Shown: piece after piece, positions 18,017 through 27,413 of the stretch
Position numbering within the stretch: the stretch's first letter is position 1
How the letters are laid out: each line of letters opens with the position of its first letter
DNA from: Limihaloglobus sulfuriphilus
GTDB taxonomy: Bacteria > Planctomycetota > Phycisphaerae > Sedimentisphaerales > Sedimentisphaeraceae
DNA length: 64,000 nt
Direction: 5' to 3'
NCBI RefSeq assembly: GCF_001999965.1
Contig: NZ_CP019646.1
Location: 868,001 to 932,000 of the forward strand
Notes under the pieces: generated by a model
The model's input: the letters and a program-made list of their open reading frames with translations, nothing else
Database searches by the model: none
Told to the model about the DNA's origin: nothing
Translations under genes and position numbers: made by a program

Positions 18017-19237
18017 ATGGACTTGAAAATGACTACTCAGGAAACAATAAATCTTTTTGATAAATATGTTATAGGCAATTACGGCAGGCTTGCAAGGGTT
18101 ATAGTCAAAGGCTCTGGAAGCCGGCTTTGGGACGCAGACGGCAACGAAATACTGGACATGTTTCCCGGCTGGGCGGTAAGCGGCATCGGCCACTGCCATC
18201 CAAAAGTCGTTGAGGCAATCCAGCGGCAGGCGGCGGAGCTTATTCATATTGACAATACCTTTTATATTGAGCAGCAGGGGCGTTTGGCCCAGATGCTGTC
18301 CGAGCGAGGTTTCGGCGGTAAATGCTTTTTCTGCAACAGCGGGGCAGAAGCCAACGAGGCGGCATTAAAACTGGCCCGTCTTCACACAGACGCGAAAAAA
18401 TACAAGTTTATAACCACGGAAAAGAGTTTTCACGGCAGAAGCATCGCAACGGTTACCGCCACCGGACAGCCGAAATACCATAAGGGCTTTCTTCCGCTGG
18501 TGCCCGGGTTTAAACATATTCCTTTCAACGACATAAAGGCGTTAGAGGCGGCTTTTGATGATGAGGTGGCCGCGGTTATGATTGAGCCGATACAGGGCGA
18601 GGGCGGGATCAACGTTGCCACGGATGAATTCATCTCGGCAATCCGCCGGCTTTGTGATGAAAAGGGAGCTTTGATGATTTTTGATGAGGTTCAGACCGGC
18701 ATGGGCAGGACTGGTAAATGGTACGCCTGTCAGCATTTCGATGTTGAACCGGACATAATAACCCTGGCCAAGGCTCTCGGCGGAGGTATGGCTATAGGGG
18801 CAATGATGGCCAAACCGGAAATTGCCGATTCGCTCGTTCCCGGCACTCATGCCTCGACATTTGGCGGCAACCCAATGGCGTGTTCGGCGGCAATAGCTGT
18901 AATCGAGGCAGTAGAAGAGGAGAATCTCTTGTCCAATGCAATTGACATGGGAGCCTATACACGTGAAAAACTTGAGGAGCTTGCCGGTGAATACCAGATA
19001 ATAGACCACGTCCGCGGCATAGGCCTTATGATTGGTCTCCAGCTCAAGAGCAGCGGCGCGGAGATTGTGAGCAAATGCCTTGAAAAAGGGCTCCGTATTA
19101 ACTGCACTCAGGGCAGTGTGATACGGTTTATGCCTGCAATGACGGTTACCAGGGAGCAGATAGATTCTGCGATAGATATCTTCAGGTCTGTCCTCAAAGA
19201 TACCAAGCAGGCCGCTGAAGATGAGGAAAACCAGTAA
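18017..19237 (+). CDS. argD: Acetylornithine aminotransferase
   Basis: 406 residues. It is a PLP-dependent class III transaminase converting N-acetylglutamate semialdehyde and glutamate to N-acetylornithine. Lys252 in TLAKALGGG is the PLP lysine. NSGAEANEAALKLAR, the FHGRS segment and IFDEVQTGMGRTG are the class III signatures. It follows argB by 67 nt and precedes argF by 52 nt; the three are probably one operon. Succinyl-ornithine or other omega-aminotransferase activity is possible from sequence alone, but the neighbours settle the assignment. Confidence 0.95.
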   Translation: MDLKMTTQETINLFDKYVIGNYGRLARVIVKGSGSRLWDADGNEILDMFPGWAVSGIGHCHPKVVEAIQRQAAELIHIDNTFYIEQQGRLAQMLSERGFGGKCFFCNSGAEANEAALKLARLHTDAKKYKFITTEKSFHGRSIATVTATGQPKYHKGFLPLVPGFKHIPFNDIKALEAAFDDEVAAVMIEPIQGEGGINVATDEFISAIRRLCDEKGALMIFDEVQTGMGRTGKWYACQHFDVEPDIITLAKALGGGMAIGAMMAKPEIADSLVPGTHASTFGGNPMACSAAIAVIEAVEEENLLSNAIDMGAYTREKLEELAGEYQIIDHVRGIGLMIGLQLKSSGAEIVSKCLEKGLRINCTQGSVIRFMPAMTVTREQIDSAIDIFRSVLKDTKQAAEDEENQ

Positions 19238-19289
19238 ACCGGACTGTTTTGTCCGCTCTTGATTCAAATTAGATTATTACGAGGATATC

Positions 19290-20207
19290 ATGAAACACTT
19301 TTTATCAATAAATTCCTGCTCCAGCCAAGAGCTGCTCGAGCTGCTTGAACTCTCAATTGACCTTAAGAAACTTTACAAGTCAAACAAACGTGTTCTATGT
19401 CTTGCCGGCAAGTCTCTGGCGATGATTTTTGAGAAACCAAGCCTCAGAACCCGTATGAGTTTCCAGGTTGCCATGACAAATCTCGGCGGCGCATCGGTTT
19501 ATGTGAAACCTGAAGATGTCGGCGGCATCGGCAAGCGTGAACCGCTAAAGGATATGGCCAGGATACTGAGCGGCTATGTTGACGGCATAATGGTCAGAAC
19601 CTTTGCGCATGAAACAGCAACGGGCCTGGCTGAATATGCTTCTGTGCCGGTGATTAACGCACTTACTGACTGGTCTCATCCATGTCAGGCAATGGCGGAT
19701 ATAATGACCGCAAAAGAGCATTTCGGAAAAATAGAAGGCCTCAAATTCGCTTTCATCGGTGACGGCAATAATGTCGCCAGATCGCTGGCCTTTGGCTGTG
19801 CTAAGCTAGGTATGCGTATCGAAATCGCCAGTCCTGCCGGTTATGAGCTGGATAAGGGTTCGATTGAAAGGGCAAACGCCATTAAGCCGGGTACCGTTGT
19901 CCAGTCATCGGATCCTATACAGGCGGTTAAGGACGCAGACCTCATATACACCGATACCTGGGTGAGCATGGGCCAGGAAGAAGAAAAAGCCAAACGTATC
20001 AATGATTTCCAGGGTTTTCAGGTGAATATGGATATGCTCAAGGCGGCCGCCTCTCATGTCAGGGTTATGCACTGTCTGCCGGCATACCGCGGCTATGAAA
20101 TTACCGATGAAGTATGCGAATGTGAAAATTCGATAATCTTTCTGGAGGCCGAGAACCGCCTGCATTTTCAGAGGGCACTGCTCAAAAAGCTCATGAGCTC
20201 AAATTGA
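19290..20207 (+). CDS. argF: Ornithine carbamoyltransferase
   Basis: 305 residues. It makes citrulline from ornithine and carbamoyl phosphate. The carbamoyl-phosphate loop is SLRTR (51-55), a common variant of STRTR; HPCQAMAD and HCLPA (261-265) supply the other substrate-binding residues. A clear GAGGAT precedes the ATG. The gene ends only 6 bases from the convergent mnmE stop, so transcription from the two sides must meet here; no intrinsic terminator is visible. Confidence 0.95.
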   Translation: MKHFLSINSCSSQELLELLELSIDLKKLYKSNKRVLCLAGKSLAMIFEKPSLRTRMSFQVAMTNLGGASVYVKPEDVGGIGKREPLKDMARILSGYVDGIMVRTFAHETATGLAEYASVPVINALTDWSHPCQAMADIMTAKEHFGKIEGLKFAFIGDGNNVARSLAFGCAKLGMRIEIASPAGYELDKGSIERANAIKPGTVVQSSDPIQAVKDADLIYTDTWVSMGQEEEKAKRINDFQGFQVNMDMLKAAASHVRVMHCLPAYRGYEITDEVCECENSIIFLEAENRLHFQRALLKKLMSSN

Positions 20208-20213
20208 TGTCCG

Positions 20214-21593
20214 TTACTTGCCGATACAGAATTTAGAAAAAATATTTTCAAGAATCTTTTCGTCAATGGCTTTGTGCTGTTCTATGCCCACGAGAGTTTC
20301 GTGAGCATCTCTTAGACACAGAGAGGCGATTTCGTAATTTCCCGAGCTGATATGAGATGCTGCCTCCCGGCATGAATTTCGGCAGCTGATAAGCGAATCT
20401 TTGTGCCTCTGGTTTATTGATGAATGGACGGATTCGCCGTCAGATTTACCGGCTAATTCTTCAAGCTCAGCGGCAATCATTTTTTTTAATTTATCAATAT
20501 TTAAGCCGTTTTTACTACTTATAAGAACAGTTTCATACCCTTTGAATTCTTGCTCTGTTTTGTCTGTTTGTTCTTCGCAAAGGTCTGTTTTTGTGAGGCT
20601 TATGATTATTTTTTTCGCGGTAAATCTGTTGAGCAGTTTTATGGACTCTGCCGGGTCACCACTACAAACGTCATGGCAGAAAATAACCAGATCAGCAGCT
20701 CCAAGCGCCTCTACAGCGGCGTCCTGACCAAGCCTGTCAAGGACATCAAGGGCGGGTTTGTTAGAGAGGCCCGCACAATCAAAAAGCACGCATTCGGTGT
20801 TCTCAAGTCTAAGCCGGGCGGTTAGTATGTCGCGTGTCGTTGCCCGTGCAGAGGAAACGATGCTTCGCTGAGACTGGGTCAGGCTGTTGAGCAGGCTGCT
20901 TTTACCTGCGTTGGGCAGACCGGCGATACCAATTGAAGGCATACCGATCATGGCTTCTCTTCGGATATTCTGGTCGAGGAGTTTTTGTGTGGAGCTTATA
21001 ATTGAATTTGTACGCTCTGCTGCCTGTGACTCTGAGATAAACATTTCTGTCTCTTCGACGAAATCCATCTCCGCCTCTAACAGGCTGAGCAATTCGACAA
21101 TACCTTCTTCAATCTGTGATATCTCGCTTGAAAGCCTGCCTTTAAGCATTTTCTCAGCCGCTGTAATCTGATACAGGTTTGTGCCTGAAATCAGCTCAGA
21201 AACGGCCTCGGCCTGGGCAAGGTCAAGTTTCCCATTGAGATATGCTCTTGCAGTAAACTCTCCTGGACCGGCCGGCCGTGCGCCTGCGGCGGTAATAGAC
21301 TCGAACAAAATCATAGCCGCCGCTGTTGGAGAGATAACATGCAGCTCTATCATCATCTCGCCGGTATATGAACTTCCGTGCGGAAAGAAATATGCGAAAC
21401 AGTCGAACAGCACGCCGCGTATATCTGTTTTTACAGCTGTTATGCTTCTTTGTTTGCTGGAGATATTCTCCTCCGGCCTTAGAACACTGGAGATGATTTT
21501 CAACGCATCCGGGCCGCTGAGGCGTATTATATGCCGCAGCGCCCTGTTATCAGACGAGCTCAATGCCGCTATTGTGGTATTGGCTGTTAGCAT
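20214..21593 (-). CDS. mnmE: tRNA-modification GTPase MnmE
   Basis: 459 residues. Together with MnmG it makes 5-carboxymethylaminomethyl-uridine at the wobble position of certain tRNAs. An N-terminal tetrahydrofolate-binding domain (GPGEFTARAYLNGKLDLAQAE) is followed by a helical domain holding the G domain: GLPNAGKSSLLN (P-loop), DCAGL in place of the usual DTAGI, and TKTDL. The protein ends in CIGK, the conserved C-terminal cysteine motif. It lies downstream of yidC on the same strand, a common bacterial order. AGGGAA precedes the start. Confidence 0.95.
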   Translation of the reverse strand: MLTANTTIAALSSSDNRALRHIIRLSGPDALKIISSVLRPEENISSKQRSITAVKTDIRGVLFDCFAYFFPHGSSYTGEMMIELHVISPTAAAMILFESITAAGARPAGPGEFTARAYLNGKLDLAQAEAVSELISGTNLYQITAAEKMLKGRLSSEISQIEEGIVELLSLLEAEMDFVEETEMFISESQAAERTNSIISSTQKLLDQNIRREAMIGMPSIGIAGLPNAGKSSLLNSLTQSQRSIVSSARATTRDILTARLRLENTECVLFDCAGLSNKPALDVLDRLGQDAAVEALGAADLVIFCHDVCSGDPAESIKLLNRFTAKKIIISLTKTDLCEEQTDKTEQEFKGYETVLISSKNGLNIDKLKKMIAAELEELAGKSDGESVHSSINQRHKDSLISCRNSCREAASHISSGNYEIASLCLRDAHETLVGIEQHKAIDEKILENIFSKFCIGK

Positions 21594-21662
21594 ATGTCAA
21601 TTCCCTAAGTAAAGTTGCTATTGACATTTATTTTCGCTCATGCGGGCGGCAATGTTTGCTAA

Positions 21663-23612
21663 TCAACTGTTTTTGAACAGCGGTTTGGGCTTTTTCTTTT
21701 TCGCCTTGCCTCCGGTTTTGCTGGTAACCGGAACCTTGCCGCGGGCTTCCTGCTCTTCTTTTTCCTGTATGTGCTTGCGGATGACTTTTTGTTCTATCAC
21801 TCCTCCAAACACACTTGTCATAATGTAGAGGTTCAACCCTGACGGAGCGTTATAAAGGAATATCAGCATCATAATCGGCATCATCCAGAGCATCATTTTT
21901 TGCTGCTGCTGCATTTGCGGGTTTGCCGCGGCTGTGGATGTTGTTGACATAAGTTTCTGCTGCAGGAACATTGCCACGCCCAGCAGAATCGGCAGCAGGT
22001 TAAAGGCTGTCAATTCCCAGCCCAGCAGCGGTATTTCCACAGGGCTGAACGATACCAGAGCGTCCGGAGCCGAGAGGTCTGTTATCCAGAATGGAAGGAA
22101 TTTTGCGCCTCGAAGGTCTATACTGGCATAAATAGCTGAATACAATGCGATCCAGATAGGCATCTGAATAAACATCGGCAGCATTCCTTTTATTGGAGAT
22201 GCTCCCTGTTCGCGGTAAAGCTCTGCCATCGCCCGCTGCAGTTCCGCTTTGTTGTCGCCGTATTTCTTCTTGAGCTCTTCCATCTTGGGGCCCAGCTTGC
22301 CCATTTTCATCATTGATACCTGTCCGCTTTTAGTCAACGGATGAAGGCATGTTCTAACGAGCAATACAAGTATGATGATTATAATTCCATAATTGGGAAT
22401 GACGGCATACATGGTTTTCATTAAAGCAAGTATCGCAAATGAGATAGGGCGGAACAGGTTGCCGCAGCACATCCTGAAGTCAATCGTGTGAATAAGGCCG
22501 ATACTTCTGTAGTATTCATCGTTTTCAAATATTGCCTTAACTTTCGGCCCCAGGTATATGTTGGTTACCCGTGATTCTGATTCGCCCGGCGCCAGTTCTA
22601 TCTTCTCATAGGTAAGTACATGGCCGACATTGTCCCTGTCGTAAGCCTTTGGCTGCTGTTTTAGGCTGAGCCCCTTTTGAAGGCCGTCAAAATAGTAATT
22701 CAGCTCTTTTATTTCAAAGGGTGCGAGTTCATTCTGTTCATTCAGGCTGTCAGGTATCATTATCCCTGTGAAATATTTGTTTGAAACGGCAGTCCATCTG
22801 AGTCTGGCGGCTTCTTTGGGCCGCTCAATTGTGATTTTATTTTCCGGTATTGGATTATTGAGGTACTCAACAGCCTGTTTACGCATTTTAGTAATATCGA
22901 TTGTGCCGGAGACTATCCCGGTTCCGTCGGCCTTGGTATAGCCGGTGAGGATCTTTCTGGCATCTGTCCGAACGGCCTCACGTGCAAAACCGGTAGGGCT
23001 CTGAATATCATAAGAGAGCTTCAAAGGCATGTCGGAGAGATTTTTTATTGTGTCGGTGCATGTGAAGTGTTTGAGAGCAGGTAAAAGGGTATAAGTTCTA
23101 GTTACTTTTATAAATTCTTTATCTTCAAGCATATACACTGCTTCAAGCTCAATGTTCTGTGATCCGCTGCTGCCGCCGCGTACGCCGGTAAATTTCCAGT
23201 CAAGTTTGTATAGCGGAAGCATAAGCCCGCTGCCCTCTATAGTCAGATATCTTGCCGATAAAGGCAGTATCGTTTGGCCGCCGGTGCCGGTAACAGGTTT
23301 CATTGCCACGAGAGGTTCTGTCTCTGAGCCTCTTTCGAAAAAGCCGTTAAGCCTGGCCTGTTCGATGGAAGCGCCTTTGGAGCTGATCGCAAGCTCCATG
23401 GTAAAATTACTTTCCGGGTCAACAGAGCCGATAACAGAAACATTTTCAGGCGAATTTTTGGCTGTCAGCAGTTTTGGGTCTATAGTTAAGGTTTGTTCGG
23501 CGTCGGTTTCCAGTCCGGTCTTATTTGGATTTTCTGCCGGCTCTTCTGCGTATAGACAGCTCGTTATTAAAGCAGTTAATATAAATAGAAATATTGTAGT
23601 TTTATTTTTCAT
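21663..23612 (-). CDS. yidC: Membrane protein insertase YidC
   Basis: 649 residues, the long Gram-negative-type form. It inserts and folds inner-membrane proteins, alone or with SecYEG. An N-terminal hydrophobic segment leads into a large periplasmic beta domain (about 40-370). The conserved membrane core follows, with HPLTKSGQVSMMKMGKLGPKM, REQGASPIKGMLPMFIQMPIW and a final segment PSGLNLYIMTS. The C-terminus is very basic (GGKAKKKKPKPL), as in family members that contact the ribosome. It lies upstream of mnmE. Confidence 0.95.
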   Translation of the reverse strand: MKNKTTIFLFILTALITSCLYAEEPAENPNKTGLETDAEQTLTIDPKLLTAKNSPENVSVIGSVDPESNFTMELAISSKGASIEQARLNGFFERGSETEPLVAMKPVTGTGGQTILPLSARYLTIEGSGLMLPLYKLDWKFTGVRGGSSGSQNIELEAVYMLEDKEFIKVTRTYTLLPALKHFTCTDTIKNLSDMPLKLSYDIQSPTGFAREAVRTDARKILTGYTKADGTGIVSGTIDITKMRKQAVEYLNNPIPENKITIERPKEAARLRWTAVSNKYFTGIMIPDSLNEQNELAPFEIKELNYYFDGLQKGLSLKQQPKAYDRDNVGHVLTYEKIELAPGESESRVTNIYLGPKVKAIFENDEYYRSIGLIHTIDFRMCCGNLFRPISFAILALMKTMYAVIPNYGIIIIILVLLVRTCLHPLTKSGQVSMMKMGKLGPKMEELKKKYGDNKAELQRAMAELYREQGASPIKGMLPMFIQMPIWIALYSAIYASIDLRGAKFLPFWITDLSAPDALVSFSPVEIPLLGWELTAFNLLPILLGVAMFLQQKLMSTTSTAAANPQMQQQQKMMLWMMPIMMLIFLYNAPSGLNLYIMTSVFGGVIEQKVIRKHIQEKEEQEARGKVPVTSKTGGKAKKKKPKPLFKNS

Positions 23613-23665
23613 TTTCTTGTTTTGCTGAAAATTCTTGTTATCTGGTTACTTAGGTCACTTCTGGG

Positions 23666-24442
23666 TTATTTGCCTTCTCGCAGCCGGTCTGCTTCGAAAT
23701 TATCGAGGCCGTCAATAGAATATATCTTCTCTATTGTTTTTTCCATATCGTACTTAACCCGCACAAAATGCACTTCATTGCCTTCAACGTAGGCATAGCT
23801 TGCCCGTGTGTCACCATCGCGGGGCTGGCCCACAGAGCCAACATTTATTATTGCCCGCTCGTCTTCGATAATCGGATAAACTGAATCGAGTTCGTCGGCT
23901 GTGTAAAAATCAGGGTCATCAAGAAATACGCCCGGCAGATGTGTGTGGCCTATGAAACAGATATGATGAACTCTGTTGAAAATGAGGCCGAGTTTGGGTG
24001 AGGAGCTGAAAGCATCATCAGGGAAAACATATTCATGTATTGGTTTACGCGGCGATGCGTGAACAAATTCCAGATGGGCATGGCTGCCGTCGAGTTTCAG
24101 TTCCATATGGTGCCGCATAGGCAGGTTGATAAGGAAGTGCATCCTCTTGTCAAGAAGCTCCTTATCGGGTTCAGTTTCAAGCTCGAAACGGGTCCAAAGT
24201 GCCGCGCGCTCTGCTCCTGTATTGAAATTCGTTGGCTCATACAAGGTTGCATGGTCATGGTTGCCCATTATGCATACCTCGGTTTTGGCCATTACCAGAT
24301 CGAGACATTCTTTTGGATTGGGGCCGTACCCGACAATATCGCCAAGACAATGTATCGTTTTTATGCCCCGTTTGTCAATGTCCTCAAGCACTGCTGTGAG
24401 AGCTTCAATATTCGAATGTATATCACTTATAATTGCAAACAT
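23666..24442 (-). CDS. Metallophosphoesterase of YfcE/MJ0936 type
   Basis: 258 residues. It has all the calcineurin-like metal motifs: SDIHSN at the start, GDIVGYGP, GNHDH and GHTHLP. It would be a cytoplasmic phosphodiesterase or phosphatase with a two-metal centre; the natural substrate is unknown. No signal peptide is present. It starts 246 bases downstream of fetB on the same strand and is probably a separate unit or the tail of that operon. Confidence 0.85.
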   Translation of the reverse strand: MFAIISDIHSNIEALTAVLEDIDKRGIKTIHCLGDIVGYGPNPKECLDLVMAKTEVCIMGNHDHATLYEPTNFNTGAERAALWTRFELETEPDKELLDKRMHFLINLPMRHHMELKLDGSHAHLEFVHASPRKPIHEYVFPDDAFSSSPKLGLIFNRVHHICFIGHTHLPGVFLDDPDFYTADELDSVYPIIEDERAIINVGSVGQPRDGDTRASYAYVEGNEVHFVRVKYDMEKTIEKIYSIDGLDNFEADRLREGK

Positions 24443-24688
24443 TTATTAGTTACCTGTATTTGTATAATTATGGCAAGATGATACAAAAAAAAATGAAAAT
24501 TACCAGTTTATCCTTATATTTAATCCGTATTTTTCTGGCTGATGCAGATTAGGTTTTGTGCGTGCCCGCCAATTTAGGGTTTAAATCTATTGATATAAGG
24601 ATTTTATGGAAATTAAAGTGTTCTGTCTTTTTGTCGCTGAACCGACTTTAGGCATTATTTGAAGAGGCAGAGAGCGGCTTATATCAAG

Positions 24689-25477
24689 TTATGTAATAAA
24701 AATATCGTCAACAGGCAATCCGTAATCAGTAAAGCATTTCTTTGTGGTCAGGAGTATTCCCAGGGCAATTGTTATCGAGGTACCTGTGAAAATCGATATC
24801 ATAATTGCAATCTGATACTTAATCGCGGTAATCGGGTCGGCGCCGGCTAGTATAACACCCGTCATCATCCCCGGTAATGATACAAGGCCGATTGCTGACA
24901 TTGTTGATATTGTCGGCATAAGTGCCTTTGAAAACGCCTTTCTAAAGTGCGGCCTTACAGCTTCTGTTAGAGATGCCCCCTGAGATAACGTAAGCAGAAA
25001 CGATTTGCGGTTCTCTTTTATGGATTCATAAAAACCGGCTATGCCTATAACATCAGCTCTAAGACAGTTGCCAAGTATCATACCGCCAATGGGTATGGCA
25101 AACTGAGGTGCGAGCAGATTTTTATCTGTAAGTATAACGCCAACAAAATAAATCAGCGGTATGGCGGTGCCTGCCAGCAGTGCTATAAACAGGCTTGAGA
25201 GAAAGCGGCGCAGTTTCAGCCCGCAGCCGCGTATAATTGTGAAATCAGCTACTGTTACCATGATAATGAGCCAGGCAAGAGTCAGCCAGAAATTGTCCGC
25301 CTCAAAGACTACCTGCAGGTAAAAACCAACAAAAAGCAGCTGAACTGTCATTCGCAGTGCTGCCAGGGCGGTTTTACCTATGAGCCCAATTTTCAGCCAC
25401 AGCATAATTCCCATAGGAATGAGCAGCATTAAATACCCCAGCGACAGGTTCAGTATGTGAATGTTAGAAGTATTCAT
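24689..25477 (-). CDS. fetB: FetB-like ABC transporter permease (UPF0014)
   Basis: 262 residues with about six to seven hydrophobic segments. The family hallmark region around MILGNCLRADVIG and the SLPGMMTGVILAGADPITA segment are present. In E. coli FetAB is an iron exporter that protects against oxidative stress; the function here is taken from that family. Its ATG overlaps the stop of the ATPase gene (ATGA), and GAGGAAAAAGG lies before it, so the two are translationally coupled. Confidence 0.85.
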   Translation of the reverse strand: MNTSNIHILNLSLGYLMLLIPMGIMLWLKIGLIGKTALAALRMTVQLLFVGFYLQVVFEADNFWLTLAWLIIMVTVADFTIIRGCGLKLRRFLSSLFIALLAGTAIPLIYFVGVILTDKNLLAPQFAIPIGGMILGNCLRADVIGIAGFYESIKENRKSFLLTLSQGASLTEAVRPHFRKAFSKALMPTISTMSAIGLVSLPGMMTGVILAGADPITAIKYQIAIMISIFTGTSITIALGILLTTKKCFTDYGLPVDDIFIT

Positions 25478-26148
25478 ACCTTTTTCCTCATATTTTCTTT
25501 ATGCTGGTTACTTAAAAGACTTTGCGGGGCTGTTTTGCTTATTTCTATTTTTCTGTCGCAGAATTCAAGCAGGGCGGTGTCATGAGTAACAAGCAGGATT
25601 GTCTTTTGGATTTGGGCCAGATGGTTAATCACAGCTTTCCTGCAGTCAGGATCAAGCGCGGAGGATATTTCGTCCAGCAGCAGGATATCTCTGTCTAAAA
25701 GCAGAGCGATTATCAGGGCAATCCGCTGTTTCTCACCGCCGCTTAGTGTGTTTATCTCCTTGTCAAGAATGGAGTCGTCCAGTGCGAATTCTTCAAGAAG
25801 GCCGGGCAGTTTTTCGAGATTGCTTTTGAGATTGTGGTTTGTGTGGTAGTTGAAAGGGGCGTTGATTATTGCCCGTACAGTTCCGCTGCTTAAATCCGGC
25901 TCTTGAGGTACGTAGCCCGTTTTTATTCGGATTTGCCATGCAGTCTGTGAGCTCAGCAGAATGTTATCAACAGTGACGGCTCCGGATTCCGGCAGAACAA
26001 ATCCAAGCGGAATCTGCAGAATCGAGCTTTTACCCGAGCCTGATGGGCCGCAGACAGCGACTTTTTCACCCTTTTCAACGTCAAGGCTGAAATGTTCAAT
26101 GATTGGCAGAGAATTATATTTTACCGTGATGTTATCAAATTTTATCAT
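25474..26148 (-). CDS. fetA: FetA-like ABC transporter ATP-binding protein
   Basis: 224 residues from the ATG at 26148; a TTG four codons upstream is the alternative. It has Walker A (GPSGSGKSS), Q-loop (GYVPQEPDL), the signature LSGGEKQR, Walker B (ILLLDEISSALD) and the H-loop (LLVTHD). Pairing with the UPF0014 permease identifies it as the FetA-type ATPase. It is cytoplasmic and membrane-associated through the permease. Confidence 0.88.
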   Translation of the reverse strand: MIKFDNITVKYNSLPIIEHFSLDVEKGEKVAVCGPSGSGKSSILQIPLGFVLPESGAVTVDNILLSSQTAWQIRIKTGYVPQEPDLSSGTVRAIINAPFNYHTNHNLKSNLEKLPGLLEEFALDDSILDKEINTLSGGEKQRIALIIALLLDRDILLLDEISSALDPDCRKAVINHLAQIQKTILLVTHDTALLEFCDRKIEISKTAPQSLLSNQHKENMRKKV

Positions 26149-26201
26149 TTGCGTTCTCAATATCTGACTTAAGCAGGCGTGATTAGATATAACTGTTTGT
26201 T

Positions 26202-27353
26202 TTATCTTGAGTAGTGATTGCCGGGGTGCTGTCGTATCAGGCCTTTCAGCCGCAGCGTTATAAGTGCGGCGTTAACCTGTCCGGTGCCAAGGCCGCTGCT
26301 GCGGATGAGATGGTCGATATGGTCAGGCTTGTTTTTAATTATTTCATATAATTTTCGTTCGGCATCTGATAAATTGAGCTCTGAGATGTCCGGCTGACTG
26401 GAGAAAAGGTCTTTTTCAGCCTTGGAAGTTGTTTGAGCTACATAGTCTTTGACGGTTGCTCCGAAATAGTCAATCGCTTCCATTATGTCATCAATATTTT
26501 CTATGAGTTTTGCACCCTGTTTTATTAACTGGTGGCAGCCCTGATTGAGCGGGTTGTCAATGTTTCCGGGTACTGCCATGACCTCGCGGCCGGTTTCCAT
26601 GGCGTATTTTGCGGTTATTAAAGCTCCTGAGCGGCCGGAAGCCTGAATAACAAGCGTAGCGATTGCCAGGCCGGCTATGATTCTGTTTCTTGCCGGATAG
26701 TTCTCGCCTCGCGGTTCTGTCTCCAGCGGCAGCTCGCTTATGCACGCTCCGTGCTTTGGTATGTTGTTGAAAAGGTTGGTATTTTCCTGCGGGAAGATGT
26801 GAGCCAGGCCGCAGCCTTGGATGGCGATAGTTCTTCCACGGGCATTCACGGCGCCCTTGTGTGCCCAGCTGTCTATACCGGCCGCCATTCCGCTTATAAC
26901 GGTAAAGCCTGATGAGGCAAGGGTGTAAGCAAATCGAGATGCCTGTTCCTGGCCATAGTAGTCATGGGCTCGCGAACCTACAATGGCTATAGCGAGCTTG
27001 TCTGTTTCTATAATTGAACCCTTTACGTAAAGTATCGGCGGCGGCGAGTCTATCTGTTTTAAACCCGGAGGATATCTCGGGTCTTCGTAATGTATCAGGT
27101 GCACACCCAGTTTTTTTGCCAAGTGCAGCTCCTTGCTGACATCGAATTCGCCTATGCTGGAAACTATTTTCCGAGCCGTTTGATCGCCTATGCCTTTTAT
27201 ACGTCTCAGGTCAAGAACGGTGGCACGGGTCGCCTTGCCAACAGAGCCGAAATGTTCGAGAAGACGCAGAAACGTCTTGGGGCCGACCTCTTTGGCACGG
27301 GCAAGTGTAAGCCACTTTTCTATATCCGGTGAGTTATGATGTAATTCAGGCAT
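26202..27353 (-). CDS. dprA: DNA-processing protein DprA
   Basis: 383 residues. DprA binds incoming single-stranded DNA and loads RecA during natural transformation. It has an N-terminal helix-hairpin-helix domain (LRRIKGIGDQTARKI, about 47-61) and the Rossmann-like core with IVGSRAHDYYG, ISGMAAGID, GCGLAHIFP and SGALITAKYA. The C-terminal winged-helix region is at about 320-383. It is full length. It shares its strand with the fucose-isomerase-like gene upstream and fetAB downstream, with 53 to 60 bp gaps. Confidence 0.93.
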   Translation of the reverse strand: MPELHHNSPDIEKWLTLARAKEVGPKTFLRLLEHFGSVGKATRATVLDLRRIKGIGDQTARKIVSSIGEFDVSKELHLAKKLGVHLIHYEDPRYPPGLKQIDSPPPILYVKGSIIETDKLAIAIVGSRAHDYYGQEQASRFAYTLASSGFTVISGMAAGIDSWAHKGAVNARGRTIAIQGCGLAHIFPQENTNLFNNIPKHGACISELPLETEPRGENYPARNRIIAGLAIATLVIQASGRSGALITAKYAMETGREVMAVPGNIDNPLNQGCHQLIKQGAKLIENIDDIMEAIDYFGATVKDYVAQTTSKAEKDLFSSQPDISELNLSDAERKLYEIIKNKPDHIDHLIRSSGLGTGQVNAALITLRLKGLIRQHPGNHYSR

Positions 27354-27413
27354 AAGACTTTAAACGGCGGCATGAATACCGGCTTAAACTGTTATAAGAG
27401 ATTACTTTAAACA

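Noticed and set aside
19240-19255. CGGAC-TGTTTT-GTCCG hairpin between argD and argF as a terminator
   Set aside because: The stem is only 5 bp and has no T-run after it; argF follows in the same direction.
18542-19267. 241-residue open frame on the minus strand
   Set aside because: It lies wholly opposite argD, has no family features, and is a shadow of the coding pattern.
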